Source: CAIVVT01 sp963838205
GTDB lineage: Bacteria; Acidobacteriota; Terriglobia; Bryobacterales; Bryobacteraceae
Length of the DNA: 64,000 nt
Reading direction: 5' to 3'
NCBI GenBank assembly: GCA_963838205.1
Contig: CAWIQF010000015.1
Location: 186,001 to 250,000, forward strand
Both the position numbers and the translations under genes were made by a program. Numbering within the stretch: the stretch's first letter is position 1; the number at the start of each line of letters is the position of its first letter. Below the pieces are notes generated by a model. It had not been told where the DNA came from, did no database searches, and saw only the letters and a program-made list of their open reading frames with translations. Positions 42,961 to 52,106 of the stretch are shown here, piece by piece.

Positions 42961-44289
42961 GTGAAAGTTCGCCCCCGACTGCTATCGCACGAAAATAGCC
43001 TGGCCCTGGCCGCGCTGGCGGGCGCGGCGCCGGCCGTGGCGGCCGCCGTGTGGCTGCTGCATCGCGCGGGGCTGGCGGGCGTGCAGCAGATCGTCGTGGC
43101 GACGATCCTCGCCGGCAGTTGTCTGATCGCAGCGGCCTGGGTGCGACGCAAGGCGGCGTACCCGTGGCGCACGATGGCGTCGATGCTCGAATCGGTGCGC
43201 CTGGGCGATTACGCGGTGCGTGCGCGCATTCGCGGCGACAGCGATCCGGTTTCGGAAGCGTTGACCGAACTGAACCTGCTGGGCGACGCGCTGCGCGATC
43301 GCCGGCTGGAGACGCTGGAGGTCAACGCGTTGCTCCAGAAGGTGCTCGAAGAAATCGACGTGGCACTGTTTGCCTTCGATGCAGCGAGCAACCTGAGGCT
43401 CGTGAATCCGGCCGGCGCGCGGCTGCTGGCTGAGCCGGCCGCGGCGGTAACGGGACGCGGCGCCGACGAACTCGGGCTGCGGCCACTGCTCGAGGCGGGC
43501 GCGGCGGCGGTGATGGAATGCGTGCTGCCCGGAGGAGCGGGGCGCTGGCGCGTGCGGCACACAACTTTCCGCGAGTCCGGCCGTCCGCACGAATTGCTGG
43601 TGATTTCCGACCTGACGCGCGAGTTGCGCGAAGAGGAGTTGCAGGCGTGGCAGCGCCTGGTGCGCGTGCTGGGGCACGAGTTGAACAATTCGTTGACGCC
43701 GATTCAATCGATCGCCCGCAGTCTCGACACACTGGTGCGCAGCGACGCGCTGCCGCCCGATTGGCGCGACGATGTGCTGCAAGGGCTGACCGTGATCGCG
43801 TCGCGCTCCGACGCGCTGGCGCGCTTCGTTTCCTCGTACGCGCGGTTGGCGCGCCTGCCCGCGCCGGAGCGCCGCCGCACGGAGCTGGAGCCGCTGCTGG
43901 GCGGCGTCGCCGCTATGTTCCCCAGCGGACGCATCGAACTGGCGACGCGTGAAAACGTGACGCTGAATGCCGACCCCGACCAGATCGAGCAGGCGCTCAT
44001 CAATCTCATCCAGAACGCGCTGGACGCCGTCGGGCCAACGGGTGCGGCGGTGCGACTCAGTTGGCGTTGCGTGCGCCAATGGGTGGAGATCTCGGTGGAG
44101 GACGAAGGCCTGGGCCTGGCGAATCCGGCCAATCTCTTCGTGCCGTTCTTCACTACGCGCGCCGGCGGCTCGGGCGTCGGGCTGGTGTTGTGCCGCAAAA
44201 TCGCCGAGGGCCATGGCGGGACCGTGACGCTTGAGAATCGCGTGCCGGGGCCGGGTTGCATCGCAATTCTGCGGATTCCTTGGGCGTAG
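42961..44289 (+). CDS. Sensor histidine kinase of the efflux operon (NtrY-like)
   Basis: 442 aa, GTG start at 42961 with GGAGGG upstream. Two membrane helices at about 15-33 and 41-60 with a very short loop, then a HAMP-like/linker region (SMLESVRLGDYAVRAR), a PAS-like domain at about 125-215, HisKA with His239 in VLGHELNNSLTPIQSIARS, and HATPase motifs NLIQNALDAV, DEGLGLANPANLF, FVPFFTTRAGGSGVGLVL. The absence of a large periplasmic domain suggests membrane or cytoplasmic sensing. It follows its response regulator by 50 bp. Confidence 0.93.
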   Translation: MKVRPRLLSHENSLALAALAGAAPAVAAAVWLLHRAGLAGVQQIVVATILAGSCLIAAAWVRRKAAYPWRTMASMLESVRLGDYAVRARIRGDSDPVSEALTELNLLGDALRDRRLETLEVNALLQKVLEEIDVALFAFDAASNLRLVNPAGARLLAEPAAAVTGRGADELGLRPLLEAGAAAVMECVLPGGAGRWRVRHTTFRESGRPHELLVISDLTRELREEELQAWQRLVRVLGHELNNSLTPIQSIARSLDTLVRSDALPPDWRDDVLQGLTVIASRSDALARFVSSYARLARLPAPERRRTELEPLLGGVAAMFPSGRIELATRENVTLNADPDQIEQALINLIQNALDAVGPTGAAVRLSWRCVRQWVEISVEDEGLGLANPANLFVPFFTTRAGGSGVGLVLCRKIAEGHGGTVTLENRVPGPGCIAILRIPWA

Positions 44290-44299
44290 TTTTCGCGTT

Positions 44300-44313
44300 G
44301 CCAACGTGTTGGC
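44300..44313. promoter_or_regulatory. Inverted repeat upstream of the efflux operon
   Basis: Perfect palindrome GCCAAC-GT-GTTGGC, 10 bp past the kinase stop codon. May be a short terminator or an additional protein site. Confidence 0.45.
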
Positions 44314-44327
44314 CGCGATGAGCCTGC

Positions 44328-44362
44328 GTCTCAATTCCGGGACGGCGTCTCGGATGTGAGAC
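44328..44362. promoter_or_regulatory. Candidate activator-binding sites (UAS) of the sigma-54 regulator
   Basis: Two inverted repeats of the same form: GTCTC-AATTCC-GGGAC (44328-44343) and GTCTC-GGATGT-GAGAC (44347-44362), centres 19 bp apart. They lie about 90-124 bp upstream of the expected transcription start, the usual distance for NtrC-type enhancer sites. Confidence 0.7.
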
Positions 44363-44425
44363 TCCGCACCGCGCCACGAGATGCAGTTTTCATGTTTTAT
44401 CAATGGCTTGTGGAGTCGATGGGTT

Positions 44426-44441
44426 TGGCACGCCAAGTGCA
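44426..44441 (+). promoter_or_regulatory. Sigma-54 (-24/-12) promoter
   Basis: TGGCACGCCAAGTGCA matches the consensus TGGCACGNNNNTTGCW at all fixed positions but one (G for T before TGC), with the correct GG-to-GC spacing of ten bases. Transcription would start near 44453, 13 nt before the adaptor gene. Confidence 0.82.
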
Positions 44442-44465
44442 TTCCTAAAGGGCGAAGACAACGCC

Positions 44466-45719
44466 ATGGATATTCAACGACCCGAGTTCGCCCGCCGCCG
44501 CCGGATCCGCTTCGCCGTGATTAGCGCCATCCTGCTCCTGATCTGCTCGGGCCTGGCCTACGCGTTGTACCACCTGAAACCGGCGGCGATGGAGGCCGAC
44601 CGCGCGTCGTTGCTGATCGACACGGTGCATCGCGGCAGTTTCGTGCGCGAGGTGCGCGGCGTCGGGACGCTGGTGCCGCTGAAGATTCTGGTGGTGGCGA
44701 CCAACGTCGAGGGGCGCGTGACGAACCGCTACGTGCTGCCCGGCACGCCGCTCGAAGTGGGCACGCCAATGTTCGAACTGGCGAACCCCAAGATCGAGCA
44801 GGACCTGTTCGAGGCGGAATCGGGGCTCAAGGGCGCTGAAGCCGACCTGGTGAATCTGCGCGCGACGCTCGAAGGCCAACTGCTGGCGCAACAATCCGTC
44901 ACGGCGCAGGTGCGCTCCGACTACGAGCAGGCCGCGGTGCAGCACGAGGTCAACAAGCAGCTCGTCGCGCAGGGGCTCATCGATTCGATCACGGTCCGCA
45001 AGTCCACCGTTTCCGTGGAACAATTGCAGCGCCGGCTCGATCTCGAAACCAAACGCATCGAGAGCACGCGTCAGACGGCAACCGCGCAGGTGGCTGCGCA
45101 GCAGGCGCGCCTCGAACAGCTGCGCGGGCTGGTCGGGCTGCGCAAACAGCAGCTCGCCGACCTGCACGTGCGCTCGGGACTGCGCGGCGTGCTGCAGAGC
45201 GTCAACGTCGAGATCGGCACCTACGTCACGGCCGGCACCGTGCTGGCGCGCGTCTCGGACCCGCATGACTTGAAGGCTCAGATTCGCATTCCCGAGACCC
45301 AGGCCAAAGACATTACGTTCAACCAGCAGGCCGTGATCGACACGCGCAACGGGACGCTGCCCGGCCACGTCACGCGCATCGATCCGGGAGTGAAAGACGG
45401 CTCGGTGACGATCGACGTCGCGCTCGACGCGCCGCTGCCCTCCGGCGCGCGGCCCGACCTGAGCGTGGATGGCGTGATCCGGCTGGAGAACGTGAACGAC
45501 GTGCTCTACACCGGCCGCGTGGCCGAGGCCCAACCCGGCGCCACCATCAGCCTGTTCAAACTGGAGCCGGGCGGCACCGCCGCCGACCGCGTGCAGGTCC
45601 GGCTGGGACGTATTTCGGTGAATGAAGTGGAGGTGGCCGCCGGCTTGCGCGAAGGCGACCAGATCATCCTCTCCGATACCTCCGCCTACCGCGACGCGCA
45701 ACGAATTCGTATTCGATAA
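44466..45719 (+). CDS. HlyD/RND-type periplasmic adaptor of a MacAB-like efflux system
   Basis: 417 aa from ATG 44466. A cytoplasmic basic stretch RRRRIRFAV leads to one membrane helix (ISAILLLICSGLAYALYHL). The barrel-sandwich half (VRGVGTLVPLKILVVATNVEGRV) is followed by a long coiled-coil hairpin at about residues 110-220, the second lipoyl half (GLRGVLQSVNVEIGTYVTAGTVLARVSD), and the beta-barrel and membrane-proximal domains (VIDTRNGTLPGHVTRIDPG, DQIILSD). It links the inner-membrane ABC permease to an outer-membrane channel, which is not encoded here. First gene of the sigma-54-driven operon. Confidence 0.92.
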   Translation: MDIQRPEFARRRRIRFAVISAILLLICSGLAYALYHLKPAAMEADRASLLIDTVHRGSFVREVRGVGTLVPLKILVVATNVEGRVTNRYVLPGTPLEVGTPMFELANPKIEQDLFEAESGLKGAEADLVNLRATLEGQLLAQQSVTAQVRSDYEQAAVQHEVNKQLVAQGLIDSITVRKSTVSVEQLQRRLDLETKRIESTRQTATAQVAAQQARLEQLRGLVGLRKQQLADLHVRSGLRGVLQSVNVEIGTYVTAGTVLARVSDPHDLKAQIRIPETQAKDITFNQQAVIDTRNGTLPGHVTRIDPGVKDGSVTIDVALDAPLPSGARPDLSVDGVIRLENVNDVLYTGRVAEAQPGATISLFKLEPGGTAADRVQVRLGRISVNEVEVAAGLREGDQIILSDTSAYRDAQRIRIR

Positions 45720-45754
45720 CAGAAGACTGGAAGCCAATCGCCTGGAGCAATTAC

Positions 45755-46474
<720 letters not shown>

Positions 46475-46548
46475 GGGCCTGACCGGCCGGGACGTTTGCG
46501 TGAGCCGTCGCAACGCAATCTGTGTGTCGAAACGAGGGAGGTAGGACC

Positions 46549-46854
46549 GTGGTGTATCGCCCGCTCGACAATTCGCGGCCTCAGCCGCTCCCCGCGCTGC
46601 GCGCGGCGGCGCTGGCGATCGCATTCTGTCTCTGCTGCGCTCTCGCCGCACGGGGCGACACGGTACTCACGGCGTACCAGATGCACCGTTGGTCGTGGCG
46701 GCCGGCGGCGCAACTGCACTGGCTCACGCGACTGGAGAGGCTGGAAATTCACCTCGAATTTGGGTACCAGCGCCAGTGGCGGAATTGGTCGCTGCGGCTG
46801 AGTGTGGCGGCGCCGGAAATGCCGGCGCGCGTGGACGAGTGTGAATGCATGTGA
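46549..46854 (+). CDS. Small exported protein inside the efflux operon, function unknown
   Basis: 101 aa. GGGAGG at 46536-46541 lies 7 bp before GTG 46549 (a second GTG follows at once), so translation is well supported. Signal peptide PALRAAALAIAFCLCCALAARG, then about 65 residues rich in Trp and Arg (YQMHRWSWRPAAQLHWLTRL, GYQRQWRNWSLRLSV) that look like two amphipathic beta or helical pieces; ends in CEC near the C-terminus. No family recognised. Its place between ABC ATPase and permease, with 21 bp to the latter, suggests a periplasmic accessory of the pump. Confidence 0.65.
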   Translation: MVYRPLDNSRPQPLPALRAAALAIAFCLCCALAARGDTVLTAYQMHRWSWRPAAQLHWLTRLERLEIHLEFGYQRQWRNWSLRLSVAAPEMPARVDECECM

Positions 46855-46875
46855 GACGGCAGGGAGGAAGCTCTT

Positions 46876-49335
46876 ATGAGGATCGAAACGATACTGCAAG
46901 ACGTGCGTTACGCCGCGCGGATGCTGGCGCGCTCGCCAGGTTTCACCGCGGTCGCGGTGCTGACCTTGGCCATCGCCATCGCTGCCACGACGACCGTGTT
47001 CACGTGGGTTAACGCCGTGTTGCTGCAGCCGGTGGCGGGCCTGCCACCGGGCGCGGACACTTGCAGCGTGGAGACCAATCCGCCCAAGGGCCACGGCCTG
47101 TCCTACCCGGAGTTGCTCGACTGTCAAACGTATCTGAAGTCGCTTTCCGGGTTGGCTGCCTCGCAAGAACCGGCGGCCTTCGACATCGGCGATGGCGAGA
47201 CGCCGCAACGCGTGTGGGGCGAACTGGTGACCAACAACTATCTCGCCGTGCTCGGCGCGCGTCCGATTCTGGGACGGCTGTTCCGCAGCGCGGAGAACTC
47301 CGAGCAGGATCTGGTGGGCATCATCAGCTACCGGCTCTGGCAGACCGAGTTCCACGGCGACCGGAGCATTGTCGGCCGGACGGTCCGCGTCAATAAGAAC
47401 CAGATGACGATCATCGGCGTCATGCCCCCGCAGTTCGGCGGCGCCTGGCGCGGGCTGGCCTTCGACATGTGGGTGCCGCTGACCCTGGGTTCGCGCCTGA
47501 ACCAGGTAAGCGAAGAGATCTTGCAGAACCGCGGCGCGCGCGGCCTGCTCACCGTGGCGCGGCTCAAACCGGGCGTCTCGCTCCAGCAGGCGCGCGCCGA
47601 AGTGCGGCGCTTCGGCGAGATTCTGGCCCGGCACCACCCCAGCTCGAACATGACTATCGGCCTCGATTTCAACCCCGAGTTGGAAGCGCAGAATAACGTC
47701 AAGTTCATTCTGGCCAGACCGCTCGGCATCCTGCTGGCGATGTGCGGCGTGGTGCTGCTGATCGCCGGCGCGAATGTGGCCAATCTCCTGCTCGCGCGCT
47801 CTGCCGGCCGCCAGAAGGAATTCAGCCTGCGTCTGGCGCTCGGGGCGAGCCGCGAGCGGCTGACGCGCCAGTTACTCACCGAGGCGCTGCTGCTCGCCGC
47901 CATCGGCACCGCGGTGGCGCTGCCGCTGGCCTTTTGGGCCCGCCAATCGCTGAGCTTGCTGGTGCCGCCCGTCGATATGCCGATACGGCTGGACGTCCCA
48001 TTCAACGGGCATATCCTCGGCTTCTCCATTCTGCTGTGCGTGGCGGCGGCCGTCATCTCCGGCCTCGTGCCCGCACTGCATGCCGCGCGGCCGGACCTGG
48101 TCGACAACTTGAAAGAGGGCGGCCGCGGCGGCAGCGCCGGCGCGCGGGCGCACCGCCTGCGCGATCTTCTGGTGGCCGGCGAGGTGGCGTTGGCGATGGT
48201 GGCGATCGCCGGCGCCGGCCTGTTCGCCAAGAGCTTCCGCACCACGACGGCCCTCGATCCGGGCTTCGATCCGCACAATGTCCTGGTCGCCAAGCTGTAC
48301 CTGTCGCCCAGCGGCTACACCGGATTCGAACAGCGCGCGCACTTCGTCGCCCAAATCAAAGAACGCCTCGAAGCGATGCCGGGCGTTGCCGGCGTAAGCT
48401 ACGCCGAATCGATTCCTATGGGCTTTCAGGGCGCGCCGGGCTGCGGAGTGGAGGTCGGTGGCTACATCCGCCCGCCCGGCGAGGCGCCAGGAGGCGATCG
48501 GAATCTGATCTCCCCCGGCTATTTCCGGGTGATGAAGACTCCGCTCCTCGCCGGACGCGAGTTTACCGATTCCGATACCCGCGATAGTGCCTTCGTAGCG
48601 GTAGTCAACCAGGAGTTCGCGCGGCATTACATGGCGGGCCGCGATCCGCTCGGTGTGACGATTCGCGCCTGCGGCCAGCCCACGATCATCGTCGGGCTGG
48701 TCCGGAACAGTAAGTCTTACTCGTTCGTCGAGGAGCCCCGGCCGGTGTTGTACTTGCCGCTGCAACAGCGCTATGGCCCTGTCGGCGACTACGACCGCGG
48801 CATCGGCCTGTTCGTGCGCAGCGTTGGCGAAGTCAAATTCGCTGTGCCACTGCTGCGCAGCGCACTCAGGAGCGTCGATCCCGCGGTCGGCGTCTACGAC
48901 GGCATGGCCTATGAAGACTACATCGGCGCTTCCGTCTTCGCCCAGAAGGTCGCAGCCAGTCTGCTGAGCGTCCTCGGCGGCATTTCGTTGCTGCTGGCGG
49001 CCATGGGGCTGTACAGCGTGATGGCCTATTCGGTGAGCCAGCGCACCCACGAGATCGGCATCCGCATAGCGCTCGGCGGCCAGCGCGGCAATATTCTGGG
49101 GATGGTGCTGCAGAAGGGCCTGGCGCTCGCGCTGACCGGCATTGTCGCGGGCATTCTCGCCGCACTGGCCTGCACTCAGGCCGTCGCCAGCTTGCTGCTC
49201 GGCGTGAGCCCGGCCGACCCGCTGGTGTTCACCTCGGCGGCGCTGTTTCTGCTCGCCATCGCGGCGCTGGCAACGATTTTGCCCGCACGCACCGCAACAC
49301 AGGTTGACCCGCTGACCGCACTGCGCTGCGAATGA
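46876..49335 (+). CDS. MacB-type ABC permease (duplicated FtsX)
   Basis: 819 aa with GGGAGGAAG before ATG 46876. Layout: helix MLARSPGFTAVAVLTLAIAIAA region, periplasmic core domain with VWGELVTNNYLAVLGARPILG, FtsX helices (GVVLLIAGANVANLLLARSA), second half from RLRDLLVAGEVALAMVAI and ending in HEIGIRIALGGQRGNILGMV and ARTATQVDPLTALRCE. It matches the ADOP permease at 38.2 kb over the duplicated part but lacks the N-terminal ADOP prefix, fitting its regulation by sigma-54 and not PadR. Exports antibiotics, peptides or lipids; substrate unknown. Confidence 0.93.
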   Translation: MRIETILQDVRYAARMLARSPGFTAVAVLTLAIAIAATTTVFTWVNAVLLQPVAGLPPGADTCSVETNPPKGHGLSYPELLDCQTYLKSLSGLAASQEPAAFDIGDGETPQRVWGELVTNNYLAVLGARPILGRLFRSAENSEQDLVGIISYRLWQTEFHGDRSIVGRTVRVNKNQMTIIGVMPPQFGGAWRGLAFDMWVPLTLGSRLNQVSEEILQNRGARGLLTVARLKPGVSLQQARAEVRRFGEILARHHPSSNMTIGLDFNPELEAQNNVKFILARPLGILLAMCGVVLLIAGANVANLLLARSAGRQKEFSLRLALGASRERLTRQLLTEALLLAAIGTAVALPLAFWARQSLSLLVPPVDMPIRLDVPFNGHILGFSILLCVAAAVISGLVPALHAARPDLVDNLKEGGRGGSAGARAHRLRDLLVAGEVALAMVAIAGAGLFAKSFRTTTALDPGFDPHNVLVAKLYLSPSGYTGFEQRAHFVAQIKERLEAMPGVAGVSYAESIPMGFQGAPGCGVEVGGYIRPPGEAPGGDRNLISPGYFRVMKTPLLAGREFTDSDTRDSAFVAVVNQEFARHYMAGRDPLGVTIRACGQPTIIVGLVRNSKSYSFVEEPRPVLYLPLQQRYGPVGDYDRGIGLFVRSVGEVKFAVPLLRSALRSVDPAVGVYDGMAYEDYIGASVFAQKVAASLLSVLGGISLLLAAMGLYSVMAYSVSQRTHEIGIRIALGGQRGNILGMVLQKGLALALTGIVAGILAALACTQAVASLLLGVSPADPLVFTSAALFLLAIAALATILPARTATQVDPLTALRCE

Positions 49336-49475
49336 GCCTTCGGGAACTGCAGCAGAACCAGCCTGATCGCCGAGCGCCAGATAAGATCAGCCGTCATTCA
49401 GGTGAAGTCTATTCGGCTCCAGCGCCATTGGACCGCGAGATCAAGGGCACTGCGGTCATAGCTCAAATGGGCCGC

Positions 49476-50516
49476 TCAAGCACCTTCAACGACGCCGCCG
49501 CGCGCCGCCCGCTCCACCGCCTGGCGCAGCTCCCACGCGGTGACGTAGTGCAACTCGATCTGCCGCCGCCGGCACTCCGCGCCTAGCAGGCGGAACGTGT
49601 GGTCCAGTGCCCCGCCCAGCAGCGCCGCAGTGTTGCTGCCCTGCGCGCCGTGCGTGTGCAGCTTCAGGAAAACATCGGCGCCGATGCGCGGCGCCAGTTC
49701 CAGCCAGCCGCGCACCCGCGGCTCCGTCGCCCCGTCGCGCGCCGCCAATTCCGCCGCTTCCAGTCGCGCCAGAAATCGGCCTTCTCCCCACCGCACGCCG
49801 ATCGGTCCCGGAATCATCAGCAGATCGCGCGGTTCCCACACGCCCGCGCGCACCACCGGCCCACGCTCGTGCGAGCGCGGACGCGCCGGATCGTCAATCG
49901 CCCAGTAAATCTGGTTCACCTGCCGCACCTGCGTCGGTTCGTCGCCCGAGGGCATCGTGAAATCGGCGTAACAGCCCAGGTCGCGCAGCAGCGTGATCTC
50001 GTTGTTCAAGCCGCACCACCGCCCGTCCGGCCGCGAGTTATCCAGCGCCCAGTTGCCGTGAATGAAACCGAATGCCAGCCGTCCGTCCACCTTCCGCAGC
50101 AGCCCGTGGACATCGTGGAGACACTCCGTGAAGCGCTGGATCTTCTCGCTGAAACCGGACTCTGTGTCGTGATCGTGGTGCAGGTGCACTTCCACGTCGC
50201 CCCGGCCCTCGTGCACCATTTCCGCTAGCGGATCCAGCAGGTACGGCCGGTACTCTTCCTCCGCGTAGAAGAAGCAGTATTGGGCGCAACGGCCGGTGGA
50301 ATCGACGTTGCGTCGCGAGATTTCAGGCCATTTCTTGCGCCAGACCGCCACGCGCCCGCGGGCGGCATCTTCGGTGGACCTGGACCATAGCGGCTCGAAG
50401 TGATCCGCGATCGTCAGCCAGACGCGCTCTGGCCGGGGCCTCGGCAGCAACCGGCTTTGCAGCCGCCCCCAGGCGTACGACGGGAACCATAGCTCGGCAT
50501 AACGGGTCAGCGCCAT
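49476..50516 (-). CDS. Putative polysaccharide deacetylase-like protein
   Basis: 346 aa. A glycoside hydrolase/deacetylase-type barrel is suggested by VWLTIADHFEPLW (an Asp-His pair on the first strand), DVEVHLHHDHDTE (the H-x-H cluster), AFGFIHGNWALDNSRPDG and VFLKLHTHGAQG (final His strand). Together these give the metal site and general acid pattern of NodB-like or YdjC-like enzymes, although no family assignment is firm. No signal peptide. It runs divergently from the PaaK-like gene, with 105 bp between. Confidence 0.7.
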   Translation of the reverse strand: MALTRYAELWFPSYAWGRLQSRLLPRPRPERVWLTIADHFEPLWSRSTEDAARGRVAVWRKKWPEISRRNVDSTGRCAQYCFFYAEEEYRPYLLDPLAEMVHEGRGDVEVHLHHDHDTESGFSEKIQRFTECLHDVHGLLRKVDGRLAFGFIHGNWALDNSRPDGRWCGLNNEITLLRDLGCYADFTMPSGDEPTQVRQVNQIYWAIDDPARPRSHERGPVVRAGVWEPRDLLMIPGPIGVRWGEGRFLARLEAAELAARDGATEPRVRGWLELAPRIGADVFLKLHTHGAQGSNTAALLGGALDHTFRLLGAECRRRQIELHYVTAWELRQAVERAARGGVVEGA

Positions 50517-50621
50517 CTTCGCGTCTGCCTCTCAGGCTATCAGGTTGTCCGAAAAGCGGCCCGAGCCTTCTATGCTATGTTTAGCTTGGAGAAGCGCCGA
50601 GATCTCCTCCCTTGCCCGCTT

Positions 50622-51956
50622 ATGGGTCTCTACCCTCAGTTCATCCAGCGGTTTTTTCTGCCGCTATATTACGGCCTGCGCGGACGGCATTATGCGCGCT
50701 ATCGCCGGCTGCTCGAGCATAGCCAATGGTGGTCGCGCGAAGAGCTGCTCGCATTCCAGTGGAGCCAGCTGTCGCCGCTCCTCGATCACGTCTTCGCGCA
50801 TGTGCCTTACTATCGGCAGAAATACCAGGCAGCGGGCATTGAGCGCGGCGATATCCGCGACCTGGCTGACTTCGCCCGGCTTCCCGTCCTGACTCGCGAG
50901 GAAATCCGCGCGCATCGCGAGGAGTTGCGCGCCGTGAATGTCGCCCAACTCCTGCCGCATGCCACCGGCGGCTCCTCAGGCGCTCCGACCCGCTTCTACA
51001 TCACGCGCGACAGCTACGACTGGCGTACCGCCGCCACGCATCGCGCCTACTCCTGGAGTGGCGTCGGGCTGGGCCAGCTTACGCTCTACCTGTGGGGCGC
51101 GCCGATTGGCACTCCGCCGCGCTGGAAGCTGGCCAAGATCCGGGCCTTCAATGCATTACAGAGACAGGAGATCGTCAGCACATTCTCTCAGAATCCCGCC
51201 CTCTGGCAACGCATCTACGCGTGGCAACGCCGGCATCGTCCCGCTTTGATCGTCGGCTACGTCTCCAGCCTCGAGGCCTACGCCAAATACCTGGCTGCGC
51301 ACGCCTTGACCCCGCCGCCGCCGCGAGCCGTCATCAGTGCCGCCGAGCCGCTGCCCGCTGCCACGCGGCGGCGCATCGAAGCCTCGCTCGCCGCGCCTGT
51401 TTTCAATACGTATGGTTCGCGCGAGTTTATGTCGATCGCCGCCGAATGCAGCGCCCACTCGGGCCTGCATCTCCACGCTGAAAACCTGGTGGTCGAGAGC
51501 GCCCTGCCGGCCGCTGAGGGCGCCTCCGACATCCTGGTCACGGATCTGCATAACTACGGCATGCCCTTCCTGCGCTATGCCATCGGGGACCTGGGCGTCC
51601 TGGACGACGCGCCTTGTGAATGCGGGCGCGGCCTGCCCCGCATCGGCGCGATCGAAGGCCGCGCGCTGGAAGTCCTGCGCACGCCCGACGGGCGCGTGGT
51701 GCCGGGAGAAATCTTCCCGCATCTGATGAAGGAGTTTCCCGAAATTCGCGAGTTCCAGGCACGCCAACTGGCGCTCGACCATATCGTCATTTCCGCCGTT
51801 CTGGACCAGCCGCTCTCGGCCGCCCATCGCGAACTGATGGAATCCGAGTTGCACAAAGTCTTCGGCGCCGGCCTGCGCATCGACCTCGAGCGCGTGGACA
51901 CAATTCCGCCGCTTGCTTCGGGCAAGCGCAGAGTGACCATTGGATTGGGCGGCTAG
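50622..51956 (+). CDS. Phenylacetate-CoA ligase/CapK-like adenylate-forming protein
   Basis: 444 aa from ATG 50622 (an earlier in-frame ATG at 50577 lacks family sequence). PaaK-type pieces: SPLLDHVFAHVPYYRQKYQAAG, FARLPVLTREEIRAHREELRA, the phosphate loop ATGGSSGAPTRFYIT, VISAAEPLPAATRRRIEASL, NTYGSREFMSIAAEC, LRYAIGDLGVL and the Cys-rich CECGRGLPRIGAIEGR. CapK-like relatives occur in capsule and polysaccharide clusters, which suits the neighbouring glycosyltransferase and deacetylase-like gene. The acid substrate is unknown. Confidence 0.88.
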   Translation: MGLYPQFIQRFFLPLYYGLRGRHYARYRRLLEHSQWWSREELLAFQWSQLSPLLDHVFAHVPYYRQKYQAAGIERGDIRDLADFARLPVLTREEIRAHREELRAVNVAQLLPHATGGSSGAPTRFYITRDSYDWRTAATHRAYSWSGVGLGQLTLYLWGAPIGTPPRWKLAKIRAFNALQRQEIVSTFSQNPALWQRIYAWQRRHRPALIVGYVSSLEAYAKYLAAHALTPPPPRAVISAAEPLPAATRRRIEASLAAPVFNTYGSREFMSIAAECSAHSGLHLHAENLVVESALPAAEGASDILVTDLHNYGMPFLRYAIGDLGVLDDAPCECGRGLPRIGAIEGRALEVLRTPDGRVVPGEIFPHLMKEFPEIREFQARQLALDHIVISAVLDQPLSAAHRELMESELHKVFGAGLRIDLERVDTIPPLASGKRRVTIGLGG

Positions 51957-52001
51957 TGGCCCGTCGTGGAGACAACGTTACGGAGCTATGACGATGTTAC
52001 G

Positions 52002-52073
52002 GAGCCGCGACTGTTAAGGAGCGGTTGCCACGCCGCTCCACAAGCGAGCCGTGACTGAAGGGAGGGGTCTGCC
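52002..52073. repeat. GAGCCGYGAC dispersed repeat, copies 3 and 4
   Basis: Two units: GAGCCGCGACTGTTAAGGAG then CGGTTGCC (52002-52029), and GAGCCGTGACTGAAGGGAGG then GGTCTGCC (52046-52073). A weaker GAGCTATGAC unit precedes them at 51983. All lie in the 150-bp gap between the CapK-like and GT4 genes. Confidence 0.75.
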
Positions 52074-52106
52074 GCATAGTAACGTATTCACAGCGACAGG
52101 CCACTA

